The notes beneath the pieces were generated by a model. That model was not told where the DNA came from and did no database searches. It saw only the letters and a program-made list of their open reading frames with translations. The position numbers were made by a program, and so were the translations under genes. Below, piece after piece: positions 44,278-52,849 of a DNA stretch of 64,000 nucleotides. The DNA is from Microlunatus capsulatus (GTDB taxonomy: Bacteria > Actinomycetota > Actinomycetes > Propionibacteriales > Propionibacteriaceae). Where the stretch lies: positions 124,001 through 188,000 of the forward strand of contig NZ_JAGIOB010000001.1 of assembly GCF_017876495.1 (NCBI RefSeq). The letters are read 5' to 3'. Every line of letters begins with the position of its first letter. Position 1 is the first letter of the stretch.

Positions 44278-45087
44278 TCAGCGGGGCCGCTCGGCCCGGA
44301 CGTCCCGGGTCCGCGGCGCGCTGAGCACCAGGTGCCGGCGGCCGGTCGCGGGGTCGGGCAGCAGGCTGGCGTCGACCCCGAAGGCGGGTCGGACCACCTC
44401 GGGCACCAGGACCTCGGTCGCCGGTCCGGTCGCCAGCGCCCGACCGCCGTGCAGGACGACGGCCTGGTCGAACCCGTTGCGGGCCAGGTCGAGGTCGTGC
44501 AGCGAGGCCACGACCGTCCGCCCGCTGGCCCGCAGCAGCGCCACGAGCTCCTGCTGGTGGGCGACGTCGAGGTGGTTCGTGGGCTCGTCGAGGACCATCA
44601 GGCCGGTCCGCTGGGCCAGCCCGCGGGCCAGCATCACGCGGCGTCGCTCACCGCCGGACAGGTGGTCGCAGCGCCGGTCGGCGAGTGCGGACAGCCCCAC
44701 CTGGGCCAGCGCCGCGCCGACCGCCTCCCGCTCGCCGGTGCCGCTGCCGGCCCACGGCCGCTGATAGGGGACCAGGCCCAGGGCGACCGCCTGCCACACC
44801 AGCAGCTCCTCAGCGGGGGCGTCCTCCTGGCCGACCCAGGCGAGCAGCCGGGCCCGGGCCCGCCCGGGCAGCGCCCGCAGGTCGGTGCCGTCGACGGCCA
44901 CGGTCCCGGCCAGCGGCCGGGTGAGCCCGGCGAGCGCGCGCAGCAGGGTCGACTTGCCGCTGCCGTTCTCCCCGACGACGGCGACGAGGCTGCCCGGGGC
45001 CACGTCCAGCGTCACGCCGGAGAGGATGAGGTGGCCGTCGACGCCGGCGTCGAGGTCGGTGGCGCTGAGGGCGACCCCGGCGCTCAC
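44278..45087 (-). CDS. ABC transporter ATP-binding protein (BtuD/FecE type)
   Basis: A 269-residue ATPase. Walker A is GENGSGKST (near residue 41), the signature is LSGGERRRVMLARGLA, Walker B is LMVLDEPTNHLD and the H-loop is SLHDLDLA. The size and sequence are those of ATPases of cobalamin, haem or siderophore importers. It overlaps the permease gene by four bases. The upstream cobalamin riboswitch argues for vitamin B12 or cobinamide as substrate. No periplasmic/lipoprotein binding-protein gene is next to it. Confidence 0.88.
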   Translation of the reverse strand: MSAGVALSATDLDAGVDGHLILSGVTLDVAPGSLVAVVGENGSGKSTLLRALAGLTRPLAGTVAVDGTDLRALPGRARARLLAWVGQEDAPAEELLVWQAVALGLVPYQRPWAGSGTGEREAVGAALAQVGLSALADRRCDHLSGGERRRVMLARGLAQRTGLMVLDEPTNHLDVAHQQELVALLRASGRTVVASLHDLDLARNGFDQAVVLHGGRALATGPATEVLVPEVVRPAFGVDASLLPDPATGRRHLVLSAPRTRDVRAERPR

Positions 45088-46136
45088 CGGGCGCTCCCGA
45101 AGCGGTACTCGGCGCGGCCCATCAGCAGCAGGAAGACGGGCGCGCCGACGACGCCGGTGACCACCCCGATGGGGATCTCCAGCGGTCGGAAGAGCATCCG
45201 GGCCAAGACGTCGACCCAGAGCAGGAACAGCGCGCCGCCCAGTGCGGCGACGACGGCCAGCGAGCGGTGCCGCGCGCCCACCAACCGGCGGGCGAGGTGG
45301 GGGAGGACGAGGCCGACGAAGCCGATCCCCCCGGAGACCGCGACCAGCACCCCGACCAGGACGGCCAGCCCGCCGAACAGCGACCGGCGCAGCCCGACGA
45401 CGGGGACGCCGAGCGAGGCGGCGGTGTCCGGACCGGCGGCCAGGGCGTCCATCCAGCCGCTGCAGGCCAGCAGCAGGGCGGTGGCCAGCAGGACGACGAC
45501 GGCGGGCAGCCAGACCTTGGTCCAGGTGGCGCCGGTGAGGTTGCCGAGCAGCCAGAACAGCACCGACTGCGCGGCCCGGCTGTCCTGGGCGGCGAAGACG
45601 AGGAAGGAGGCGACGGCGCTGAAGGCCGAGGAGAGCACGACGCCGGACAGCACCAGCCGCAGCGGAGTCAGCCCGCCCTGGGCGCTGGCCACGAGGTAGA
45701 CGATGACCGAGGCGCCGAGCGCGCCGATCAGCGCGCCGCCCGAGAGGGCCCACAGGCCCCACCCGCCCAGCAGGCCGGTGGTGATGACGGCGGTCGCGCC
45801 GACGCCGGCCCCGGACGAGACACCCAGCAGGTAGGGGTCGGCCAGCGGGTTGCGGACGAGGGTCTGCATGGCCAGGCCGGCCAGGGTGAGGCCGGCGCCG
45901 ACGACGGCGGCCAGCACCGCCCGCGGGGCCCGGAGCTCCCAGACGATGACGTCGGCCACCGGGTCGGCGCCGCGGCCGCCGGTCAGGTGCTGGCCGACGA
46001 CGTCGACGACGGCCCGGACCGGCACCGTCTCGGTGCCGAGCGCCAGCGAGCCGACCAGGCTGAGGAGCAGCAGGACGGCGAGCACGACGGCGGTGGGCCC
46101 CGGTCGCCGCTGCCGGGCGTCGCGCAGGTGGGTCAC
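45084..46136 (-). CDS. FecCD-family permease (BtuC-type)
   Basis: A 350-residue membrane protein with about ten transmembrane helices. Family segments include LRAPRAVLAAVVGAGLTLAG, MQTLVRNPLADPYLLGVSSGA and GIGFVGLVLPHLARRLVGARHR near residue 275. It forms the channel with the following ATPase. The GTG start lies about 110 bases downstream of a cobalamin riboswitch on the same strand. Import of vitamin B12 or a precursor is therefore likely, and shut off when adenosylcobalamin is plentiful. The assignment within the family depends mostly on the riboswitch. Confidence 0.88.
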   Translation of the reverse strand: MTHLRDARQRRPGPTAVVLAVLLLLSLVGSLALGTETVPVRAVVDVVGQHLTGGRGADPVADVIVWELRAPRAVLAAVVGAGLTLAGLAMQTLVRNPLADPYLLGVSSGAGVGATAVITTGLLGGWGLWALSGGALIGALGASVIVYLVASAQGGLTPLRLVLSGVVLSSAFSAVASFLVFAAQDSRAAQSVLFWLLGNLTGATWTKVWLPAVVVLLATALLLACSGWMDALAAGPDTAASLGVPVVGLRRSLFGGLAVLVGVLVAVSGGIGFVGLVLPHLARRLVGARHRSLAVVAALGGALFLLWVDVLARMLFRPLEIPIGVVTGVVGAPVFLLLMGRAEYRFGSAR

Positions 46137-46246
46137 CGGGCCGGCCGGACGGGCGTCGGGGCGAGGGGGACGGGCGGGTGCGCGGGCACGGGACGACTCG
46201 TTTCGGTCGGGGGACCCAGGTCGCGAGGTCCTGACGGCGGACAGCG

Positions 46247-46410
46247 AGCCGGCAGGTCTTCGGACTCGGGATCACCCGCCGGTGGCACCTTCCCAGGACC
46301 TCACCGGTCCCAGTGGTCTCACGCCACCCGCGTCACCCTCACCGCTGCGCGCCAGCCCCGGAGTCCCACCGGGTTCCCTGTCACCCTCCCGGGTGCACGA
46401 CCAGCTCGTA
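46247..46410 (-). ncRNA. Cobalamin riboswitch
   Basis: Read on the minus strand, the conserved blocks of the B12 aptamer appear in order. GGGAACCCGGTG is followed by an ACTCC block; then comes CCACTGG (B12 box, 46316-46310), GGGAAGG (46294-46288) and GAAGACCTGCC (46261-46251). A TAGGTT box at 46422-46417 is a likely -10, giving a transcript that begins just before the aptamer. The permease gene starts about 110 bases later. Confidence 0.88.
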
Positions 46411-46466
46411 CCGCCGAACCTAGCAGCCCCCGCCCGCTCGGACCCCGACCCAGGACCGTGGCGGAC

Positions 46467-46488
46467 CGTGCCGCGACATCGCGGCACG
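46467..46488. terminator. GC-rich inverted repeat after the mannonate-dehydratase-like gene
   Basis: CGTGCCGCGA (46467-46476) and TCGCGGCACG (46479-46488) are exact reverse complements two bases apart. The dyad lies 64 bases past the stop of the leftward gene and before the riboswitch promoter. A terminator is likely; there is no U-tract. Confidence 0.5.
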
Positions 46489-46551
46489 ACCCACCACGAT
46501 CACGGCCCGGCCCGGCGGATGCCGGTGCCGAGTGGTGTCCGGGCGCGCTGG

Positions 46552-47907
46552 TCAGGGGAACACCAGGCCGCCGTCGCGGCCGCGCGCCCCGGCGGCCCAG
46601 GCGTCGTGCGGGGAGAGGTCGGCGGGGTAGCGGGCGGCCGCCCTCTCGTCCAGCTCGATGCCGAAGCCGGGGGCGTCGTTCGGGGTCAGCCAGCCGCGCT
46701 CGGCGACCAGCGTGCCCGGGAAGACCTCGTGCACGGCGTCGGCGTACTCGTGGCCCTCCTGGACGCCGAAGGCGGGGGAGGAGACGTCGAGGGCGACGTT
46801 CGCGGCGGCGCCGACCGGTGAGGTGTCGCCGGGCGCGTGCCAGGCGGTGCGCACGCCGCTGAGCTCGCACAGCGCCGCCAGCTTGCGGGCCGGGGTCAGC
46901 CCACCGATCGCCGAGAGGTGGCAGCGCAGCAGGTCGACCCCGCCGCCGGTGACCAGCCGGGCGGCGTCGGTGACGGAGGTGGCCAGCTCGCCGACGGCCA
47001 GCGGGACGGGGGAGGCGCGCCGGACCTCGGGCAGCCGGTCCCAGTGCTCGGGCGGCAGCACGTCCTCGAGGAAGTAGGGCCGGTACGCCTCGACCGAGCG
47101 GGCCAGCCCGACGGCCTGGCTCGGCGTCAGCCGGGAGTGCACGTCGTGGCACAGCTCCACCTCGGGGCCCAGCCGGTCGCGGGCGGCGGCGAACAGCCGG
47201 GGGACCGTCGTCAGGTACTCGGAGGTGCTGACGCCGTGCGGGTAGGGGTCGCCGGCGGAGACGCCCGGGATCTGCGGCGAGCCGTAGGTGCCCAGACCGT
47301 GCTGGGAGGTCTGCAGCCGGACGTGCCGCCAGCCGCGGTCGACGATCTCCGCGGCCGCGTCGACGGTCGCCCCGACGGAGGGACCGGCGGCGTGCAGGTA
47401 GGTGTCGGCGGCCCAGCGGACCCGCCCGCCCAGCAGCTCGTGCACCGGGGCGCCCGCGCGCTTGCCGGCGATGTCCCACAGCGCCATGTCCAGCCCGGAG
47501 ATCGCGTTGTTCCCGACCGGCCCGTCGCGCCAGTAGCCGGACAGCCGGGCCAGCCGGACCAGGTCCTCGATGTCGCCGGGGTAGCGGCCGACGACGAGCC
47601 GGGCCAGGTGCTGCTCGACGAAGGCCACGACGGCGTGCCAGCGCTGGGTGAAGGTGGCGCAGCCCAGGCCGGAGAGCCCGTCGACGTCCGTGTCAACCAC
47701 CACGACGACCAGCGGGATGCCCTCGGGCGCGGTGACGACGGTGCGCACCCGGGTGATCCGGACGTCGTCGCGGGCGGGCCAGGGCTGGGCGAGGGTGTCG
47801 AACGGCTCCGCGCGCTCCGGGAGCGTCTCGGTGGGGTCGGTGCCGCCGGTTCCAGGGCTCAGGGTCTCAGGGCTCAGGGCGTCAGGGCTCAGGGCGTCGG
47901 GGCTCAT
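46552..47907 (-). CDS. Enolase-superfamily enzyme, D-mannonate dehydratase-like (RspA/ManD group)
   Basis: A 451-residue protein of the mandelate racemase/enolase superfamily. Features of the ManD group are ELCHDVHSRLTP (metal-binding aspartate and catalytic histidine), FLEDVLPPEHW, VGELATSV, HAPGDTSPVGAAANVAL and WLTPNDAPGFGIELDE. Members dehydrate mannonate or gluconate, or are poorly active with either. About 48 residues precede the domain, beginning with four copies of an ALSP-type repeat that come from a 15-bp tandem repeat. A downstream start is possible. It is followed by no sugar-acid genes. Confidence 0.85.
   Translation of the reverse strand: MSPDALSPDALSPETLSPGTGGTDPTETLPERAEPFDTLAQPWPARDDVRITRVRTVVTAPEGIPLVVVVVDTDVDGLSGLGCATFTQRWHAVVAFVEQHLARLVVGRYPGDIEDLVRLARLSGYWRDGPVGNNAISGLDMALWDIAGKRAGAPVHELLGGRVRWAADTYLHAAGPSVGATVDAAAEIVDRGWRHVRLQTSQHGLGTYGSPQIPGVSAGDPYPHGVSTSEYLTTVPRLFAAARDRLGPEVELCHDVHSRLTPSQAVGLARSVEAYRPYFLEDVLPPEHWDRLPEVRRASPVPLAVGELATSVTDAARLVTGGGVDLLRCHLSAIGGLTPARKLAALCELSGVRTAWHAPGDTSPVGAAANVALDVSSPAFGVQEGHEYADAVHEVFPGTLVAERGWLTPNDAPGFGIELDERAAARYPADLSPHDAWAAGARGRDGGLVFP
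47852..47907 (-). repeat. 15-bp tandem repeat at the start of the mannonate-dehydratase-like gene
   Basis: Near-identical 15-bp units encode successive five-residue groups (SPDAL, SPDAL, SPETL, SPGTG). Such a coding minisatellite could change length without a frameshift. Confidence 0.75.
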
Positions 47908-47940
47908 GCCTCATCCTCACCAGCCCGGCCCGGCCGGCGG

Positions 47941-49185
47941 TCAGCGGGTGGCGACCGCCTCGGGCACCTCGGCGTCGAGGACCGGGCGGGCGGTGCGCCC
48001 GCTCAGCACGCCAGCGGCGATGACCACCACCAGCCCGGCGAGGGGCACGACGAGCAGGCCGACCCGCAGCGAGACGGTGTCGGCGACGGCCCCCACGACA
48101 GGCGGGGAGAGCAGGAAGCCGAGCCGGAGCAGCCAGCTGACGACCGTCAGGCCGGTGCCCGGGGCCAGCCCGGGCAGCGTGTCCGCCCCGTGCATGGCCG
48201 CGGGGATGAGGGTGGCGATGCCGAGCCCGGCCAGGCCGAAGCCCACGACGGTGCCGGGCAGCGTCGGGACCAGCAGGGCGGAGCCCATCCCCACCAGCGC
48301 GACCAGCCCGCCCGTCCGGGCCACCGCGCGCTGGCCGAAGCGGTCGACGAGCGGGTCGCCCAGGAAGCGGCCGAGGCACTGCATCCCCTGCAGGGCGATG
48401 AAGCCGGTGCCGGCGACGAAGGCCGAGGCGCCCAGGACGTCGGTCAGGTAGATCGCGGACCAGGAGTTGCCGGAGTCCTCGATGACGCCGCCGCCGGCGC
48501 CGACCAGGACGAGCGCGCCGAGCGCGGCGTACAGGCGGAGCCGGCCCCGGCCGGGCCGCCGACCGGCCCGGGACACCGGGTGCTCGGGCGCTGCCTGCAC
48601 GGGCTCGACCGGGTCGTCGTGCAGCATCCAGCGGAACGCCAGCAGGGCCAGCCCGCCGAAGAGCAGGGCCGACGCGCCGAGGTGCAGGCCGCGGGGGAGC
48701 GCCGCCCCGGCCGCGAGGGCACCGAGCGCCCCGCCCACCACGGCGCCGACGCTCCAGATGGCGTGCAGGGAGTTGAGGATCGAGCGGCCGTAGCCCCGCT
48801 GCACCCGCAGGCCCTGGGAGTTCTGCGCGACGTCGGCCAGCGCGTCCATGGCGCCGGCCAGCAGCAGGCCGGCCGCGAGGAGGACGCCGACCGGTGCGAC
48901 GCCCGCTCCCAGCTGGCCCAGGGCGGCGACGAGGGTGGCGCCGACGGCCAGCCGGTCTGAGCCCACCCGGCGGATGAGCGCCCCGGCGGCCAGCCCGGCC
49001 AGCATCGCGCCGACGGGGAACCCGGCGACGGCCAGCCCGAACTGGGCGTTGCTCAGGCCGAGGTCGGCCTTGATCTCCGGGTACCGCGGCACCAGGTTGG
49101 CGAACAGCGCGCCGTTGGTGAAGAAGAGGGCGCCGGTGGCGGCCCGGGCCCGTCGGAGCCGGCGGTCGGGCGGCGCGGTGGTCAC
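47941..49185 (-). CDS. MFS transporter (YbjJ-like)
   Basis: A 414-residue, 12-helix major facilitator. The segment FTNGALFANLVPRYPEIKADLGLS at the N-terminus and SLHAIWSVGAVVGGALG near residue 135 resemble YbjJ-type transporters. The second half has FLGDPLVDRFGQRAV. The substrate is unknown, possibly a sugar acid or drug. The GTG start is 7 bases after TAGGCT (49198-49193), so the message is probably leaderless. The upstream open frame continues through the next genes and is not coding. Confidence 0.82.
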   Translation of the reverse strand: MTTAPPDRRLRRARAATGALFFTNGALFANLVPRYPEIKADLGLSNAQFGLAVAGFPVGAMLAGLAAGALIRRVGSDRLAVGATLVAALGQLGAGVAPVGVLLAAGLLLAGAMDALADVAQNSQGLRVQRGYGRSILNSLHAIWSVGAVVGGALGALAAGAALPRGLHLGASALLFGGLALLAFRWMLHDDPVEPVQAAPEHPVSRAGRRPGRGRLRLYAALGALVLVGAGGGVIEDSGNSWSAIYLTDVLGASAFVAGTGFIALQGMQCLGRFLGDPLVDRFGQRAVARTGGLVALVGMGSALLVPTLPGTVVGFGLAGLGIATLIPAAMHGADTLPGLAPGTGLTVVSWLLRLGFLLSPPVVGAVADTVSLRVGLLVVPLAGLVVVIAAGVLSGRTARPVLDAEVPEAVATR

Positions 49186-49276
49186 CGTCGACAGCCTAGG
49201 GACGCGGGGCTGCTGAATCGAATCAGACGCGCGGCAGCCGCTGGACGGCACCGGGCCCGGTGGGTCAGGGTGGACC

Positions 49277-49474
49277 ATGACGACGAACGGTCCGAGCACC
49301 CGGACGGTCCTGCTGGCGCTGGCGGCCCACGCCGGTCTGACGGCGCTGGTCTGGCGCGACATCGCCGCCCGCCGGCCGTCGGAGCTGCGCGGCAGCCCGA
49401 CGCTGTGGCGGGTGCTGACGGCGCTGAATTCGGGCAACCACCTGCTGTACCTGCTCGTCGGCCGTCGTCGCTGA
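49277..49474 (+). CDS. Small hypothetical membrane-associated protein
   Basis: A 65-residue protein with one N-terminal hydrophobic stretch (TVLLALAAHAGLTALVW) and a conserved-looking tail (LWRVLTALNSGNHLLYLLVGRRR). Similar short actinobacterial proteins end in LTALNTGNSLAYLLVGRR-like tails. I do not know its function. It is divergent from the MFS gene, with the two starts 91 bases apart. Confidence 0.6.
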   Translation: MTTNGPSTRTVLLALAAHAGLTALVWRDIAARRPSELRGSPTLWRVLTALNSGNHLLYLLVGRRR

Positions 49475-49576
49475 GCCCGGCTCCGCGGCACGTCGTCGTC
49501 GACGCGGCGCGTGCTGGCGCCGCGGCGACGAGGAGAGGCCGGGGAGTGGCTGGCCCGCTCTCCGAACGCCCAATCT

Positions 49577-49587
49577 GACATAATGTC
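49577..49587. promoter_or_regulatory. AT-rich odd palindrome GACATAATGTC
   Basis: The palindrome is perfect around its central base and stands out as AT-rich in GC-rich DNA. It lies in the 182-base gap before the next gene and may be a binding site. No clear regulator is nearby. Confidence 0.35.
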
Positions 49588-49656
49588 GCTTATCGGACAG
49601 CGCAGGAGGGGTACCGGGGAAGGGGCTGGACCCCGGCGGCACCCTACGGTTGGGCG

Positions 49657-50184
49657 ATGCTGACCGACTTCACGCGCGACGCGCTGTTCACCACCGGCTG
49701 GTTCGGGCTGATGGCCGTCGTCTGGTTCGGCTGGGCCCAGGAGGACCCGCCGACGCGGTGGCGCGCCCGGCTCGGCGCCGGGTCGGTGCTCGGCCTGCTG
49801 CTGACGGCCGGCGCCACCGTGCTGGTCGTCCAGCGCTGGGCCGACCCCAGCGCCCTCGAGGGCCGGTACCCGTGGTTCGGCGTCCTGGTGGCCACCGAGG
49901 TGCTGGCGGCCGGGATCGGCTGCTGGGTGCTGGCCCGCCGGCGCGAGACGCGCTGGATGGCCTGGTGGGTGGCGCTCGTCGTCGCCCTGCACTTCATCCC
50001 GCTGGCGTTCCTGCTGGACGACCCGACGCTGGCCGTGGCCGGCGGCGCGCTGGCCGTCGTCCTCGGCCTGCTCGTCCCGCGGCTCCGTCGCCGCCCGGGC
50101 CCGACCAGCAGCGTCGTCGGCGCCGTCATGGGCGGCTCGCTGCTGGGCCTCTCGGCCCTGGCCGGCGCCGTCGCCCTGGTCTGA
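49657..50184 (+). CDS. Hypothetical membrane protein
   Basis: A 175-residue protein with five or six predicted transmembrane helices (for example FGLMAVVWFGW, GSVLGLLLTAGATVLVV, FGVLVATEVLAAGIG, WVALVVALHFIPLAFLLDDP, and VVLGLLVPRL). I do not recognise a named family. The ATG is 6 bases after a TACGGT box (49645-49650), so the message is probably leaderless. It is convergent with the amino-acid permease gene. Confidence 0.7.
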   Translation: MLTDFTRDALFTTGWFGLMAVVWFGWAQEDPPTRWRARLGAGSVLGLLLTAGATVLVVQRWADPSALEGRYPWFGVLVATEVLAAGIGCWVLARRRETRWMAWWVALVVALHFIPLAFLLDDPTLAVAGGALAVVLGLLVPRLRRRPGPTSSVVGAVMGGSLLGLSALAGAVALV

Positions 50185-50221
50185 AACCCGTCCTGGACCG
50201 CTCCGGCCCGGGTGCCCGGGC

Positions 50222-51550
50222 TCAGGACGTCGACCGGCGCCCCGTCAGCCGGGCCAGGCCGTAGAGCACCACGCCGACCGCCAGCAGGCCCAGGCCGTAG
50301 AGCCAGACCACGCCCTCCTGGCGGGTCAGCAGCAGGACGCAGGACGCGACGCCCAGCACCGGGATGGCGGCCGGCACCCGGAAGTGCGCGTGCTCGACGC
50401 GGTCCTTGCGCAGCACGAGGACGGCGACGTTGGTGCTGATGAAGACGAACAGCAGCAGGAGGACGACGGTGCTGGCCAGCACCGACAGGTCGCCGACCAG
50501 CGTCAGGGCCATGGCCAGCACGGTCGTCGCCGCGATGGCCACCCACGGCGTCCGCCGCTTCGGCAGCACCCGGGCCAGCACGCCCGGCAGCAGGCCCTGC
50601 TCGGCCATCCCGTAGGTCACCCGGCTGGCCATGATCATCGTCAGCAGCGCCCCGTTGGCCACCGCCACCAGGGCGATCAGGCTGAACACCCAGGCCGGGA
50701 CGCCGACGCCGGTCGCCTGGACGACGGCCAGCAGCGGGCCGCTGGAGGCCGACAGCTCGTCGGACGACAGGGCCGCCGAGCTGGCCAGGCCGACGAGGAC
50801 GTAGACGAGGCCGGCGGTCAGCAGCGAGCCGAACAGCGCCCGTGGGTACACCCGGCTGGGGTCGCGGACCTCCTCGGCGACGTTGGCCGAGGTCTCGAAG
50901 CCGACGAAGGAGTAGTAGGCGATGACGGCGGCGCCCAGGGTCGCGGCGGCCGGGCTGACGCCGTCCGGGAACTGGGTGACCCGGCTGAGGTCGCCGCCGC
51001 CGCGGCCGAGCAGGACCGCCACGGTGACGACGACGATGACGAGCCCGCTGACCTCGACGACGGTCATCACGAGGTTGGTCCGCAGCGACTCGTTGATCCC
51101 CCGCGCGTTGAGCGCGGCCACGAGGGCCAGGAACACGATCGCCGCGGGCACGGCGGGCACGTCGAGGAAGGTGCCGAGGTAGTCGCCGGCGAAGGCCAGG
51201 GCCAGGCCGGCAGCGCTGGTCACCCCGGCCGCCAGCATGCTGAAGCCGACGAGGAAGGCCACCAGCGGGTTCTTGAACGCCCGCTCGGCGAAGATCGCGG
51301 CGCCGCCGGCGCGCGGGTACTTGGTGACCAGCTCGGCGTAGGAGCCGGCGGTCAGCAGGGCGAGCAGCAGGGCGACCGCGAGCGGCACCCACAGCGCTCC
51401 CCCGACCTCCTGCGACAGCACGCCCATCAGGGCGTAGATGCCGGCGCCGAGGACGTCGCCGAGGATGAACACGAACAGCAGGGGTCCGGTGATGCTCTGC
51501 CGGAGCTTGGACTCCCCCGCCGTCGTGCCGGGCTGGAGCTGGGTGGCCAT
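50222..51550 (-). CDS. APC-superfamily amino acid permease
   Basis: A 442-residue protein with 12 predicted helices. Landmarks are FVFILGDVLGAGIYALMGVL near residue 30 (helix 1 unwound segment), YYSFVGFETSANVAEEVRDPSR near 230 (helix 6), and TPWVAIAATTVLAM. It resembles cationic or small neutral amino-acid/amine uptake systems, with the substrate unknown. It lies next to the leftward aminotransferase operon but 120 bases beyond its end, so a shared transcript is possible. Confidence 0.88.
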   Translation of the reverse strand: MATQLQPGTTAGESKLRQSITGPLLFVFILGDVLGAGIYALMGVLSQEVGGALWVPLAVALLLALLTAGSYAELVTKYPRAGGAAIFAERAFKNPLVAFLVGFSMLAAGVTSAAGLALAFAGDYLGTFLDVPAVPAAIVFLALVAALNARGINESLRTNLVMTVVEVSGLVIVVVTVAVLLGRGGGDLSRVTQFPDGVSPAAATLGAAVIAYYSFVGFETSANVAEEVRDPSRVYPRALFGSLLTAGLVYVLVGLASSAALSSDELSASSGPLLAVVQATGVGVPAWVFSLIALVAVANGALLTMIMASRVTYGMAEQGLLPGVLARVLPKRRTPWVAIAATTVLAMALTLVGDLSVLASTVVLLLLFVFISTNVAVLVLRKDRVEHAHFRVPAAIPVLGVASCVLLLTRQEGVVWLYGLGLLAVGVVLYGLARLTGRRSTS

Positions 51551-51670
51551 GGTGATCCTGTCGCTGGGGAGGGTCGTCGCGCCCGCCAGGTGCTCGCGGG
51601 CCTCACGGAGGCCTACCCGTCGCTGCGAGAGCGAACCACTGCGGACTCCGCAGCAGCCCGCCCCGGGCGC

Positions 51671-52849
51671 TCAGCGCAGCGCGACGAGCACCCGGTCCAG
51701 CCCCTCCAGCAACACGTCGGTGGCGGTGGCCAGGGAGATCCGCAGGTGCCCCTCCCCCGCGGGCCCGAACGCCGTCCCGGGCGCCAGCGCGACGCCGTGG
51801 TCGCGGAGCAGGTCGACGGCCAGCGTCCCGCTGTGGACGTCGGCGGCGTACCGGAGCCAGAGGTAGAAGGCGCCCACCGGTGGGGCCGCCAGCACCAGCT
51901 CGGGCCGGCCGGCCAGCACCGCGACGCAGCGGTCGCGGCGGTCGCGGTACTCCGCGCGCATCGCCGCCACGTGGTCCTGGGGTCCGGTCAGGGCGGCCGC
52001 GCCGGCCCACTGGGTGGGCGTGGCGACGCAGGACAGCTGGGTCTCCTGCACCCGGCGGACCAGCGGCGTCAGCTCCGCCGGCGCCAGCACGTAGCCCAGC
52101 CGGAACCCCGTCATGGCGTGGGTCTTCGAGAGCGAGAAGACGCTGACCACGACGGGCACCGGGCGGCCGGCGGCGGCCATCGCGGCGGCGACGGCGGCGG
52201 TGCAGGGCTGCGGGGCGTCCAGCCACATCTCGTCGTAGCACTCGTCGGAGACGACGACGACGCCGTGCTCGGCGGCCCAGGCCAGCACCGGCTCCAGCTG
52301 GTCGGCGTCGAGGCCGCCGCCGGTCGGGTTGGACGGGGAGTTGAGCACCAGCACCCGGGTGCGCGGGGTGCGGAGCGCCTCCAGCACGGCCGGCTCGAGC
52401 TCCACCCGGCCGTCGCGCAGCAGCGGGTAGCGGACCGGTCGCGCGTCCACGAGCAGCGCCAGGCCGACGAGGTTGGGCCAGCCCGGGTCGGGCACCAGCA
52501 CCTCGTCGCCGGCGTCCAGCAGCGCCCGGTACACCGCGCCGAGGCCCTCCACCCCGCCGGCGCAGACGGTGACGTCGTCGGGCGAGGCGTCCAGCCCGTT
52601 GACCCGGCGCAGCTTCTCCACCGCCGCCTCCCGGAACAGCGGCAGCCCGGCCGTCGGCCCGTAGCGGGTGGCCCCGTCCCGCAGCGCGGCCGTCATCGCC
52701 TCGACGACGTGCGGCGGCGTCGGGGCCGATGGCTCGCCGATCTGCAGCTGCAGCGCGCCCGGCGTCCGCCAGGCCAGGTCGGCGATGGCCCGGATGCCCG
52801 ACGGCGCGACCGAGGCCGACGTCGCCGAGCCCGGTCCGCGGCCGCTCAC
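51671..52849 (-). CDS. Class I/II pyridoxal-phosphate aminotransferase
   Basis: A 392-residue fold-type I aminotransferase. The PLP lysine is in SLSKTHAMTGFRLGY near residue 238, with NSPSNPTGGGLD near 177 and LRISLATATDVLLEGL at the end. The sequence is of the aspartate/aromatic group, but the substrate is not predictable. The GTG start overlaps the stop of the upstream SDR gene by four bases. It is the last gene of the four-gene leftward operon, which also encodes an SDR, a DHDPS-like aldolase and a 2-hydroxyacid dehydrogenase. Confidence 0.85.
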   Translation of the reverse strand: MSGRGPGSATSASVAPSGIRAIADLAWRTPGALQLQIGEPSAPTPPHVVEAMTAALRDGATRYGPTAGLPLFREAAVEKLRRVNGLDASPDDVTVCAGGVEGLGAVYRALLDAGDEVLVPDPGWPNLVGLALLVDARPVRYPLLRDGRVELEPAVLEALRTPRTRVLVLNSPSNPTGGGLDADQLEPVLAWAAEHGVVVVSDECYDEMWLDAPQPCTAAVAAAMAAAGRPVPVVVSVFSLSKTHAMTGFRLGYVLAPAELTPLVRRVQETQLSCVATPTQWAGAAALTGPQDHVAAMRAEYRDRRDRCVAVLAGRPELVLAAPPVGAFYLWLRYAADVHSGTLAVDLLRDHGVALAPGTAFGPAGEGHLRISLATATDVLLEGLDRVLVALR

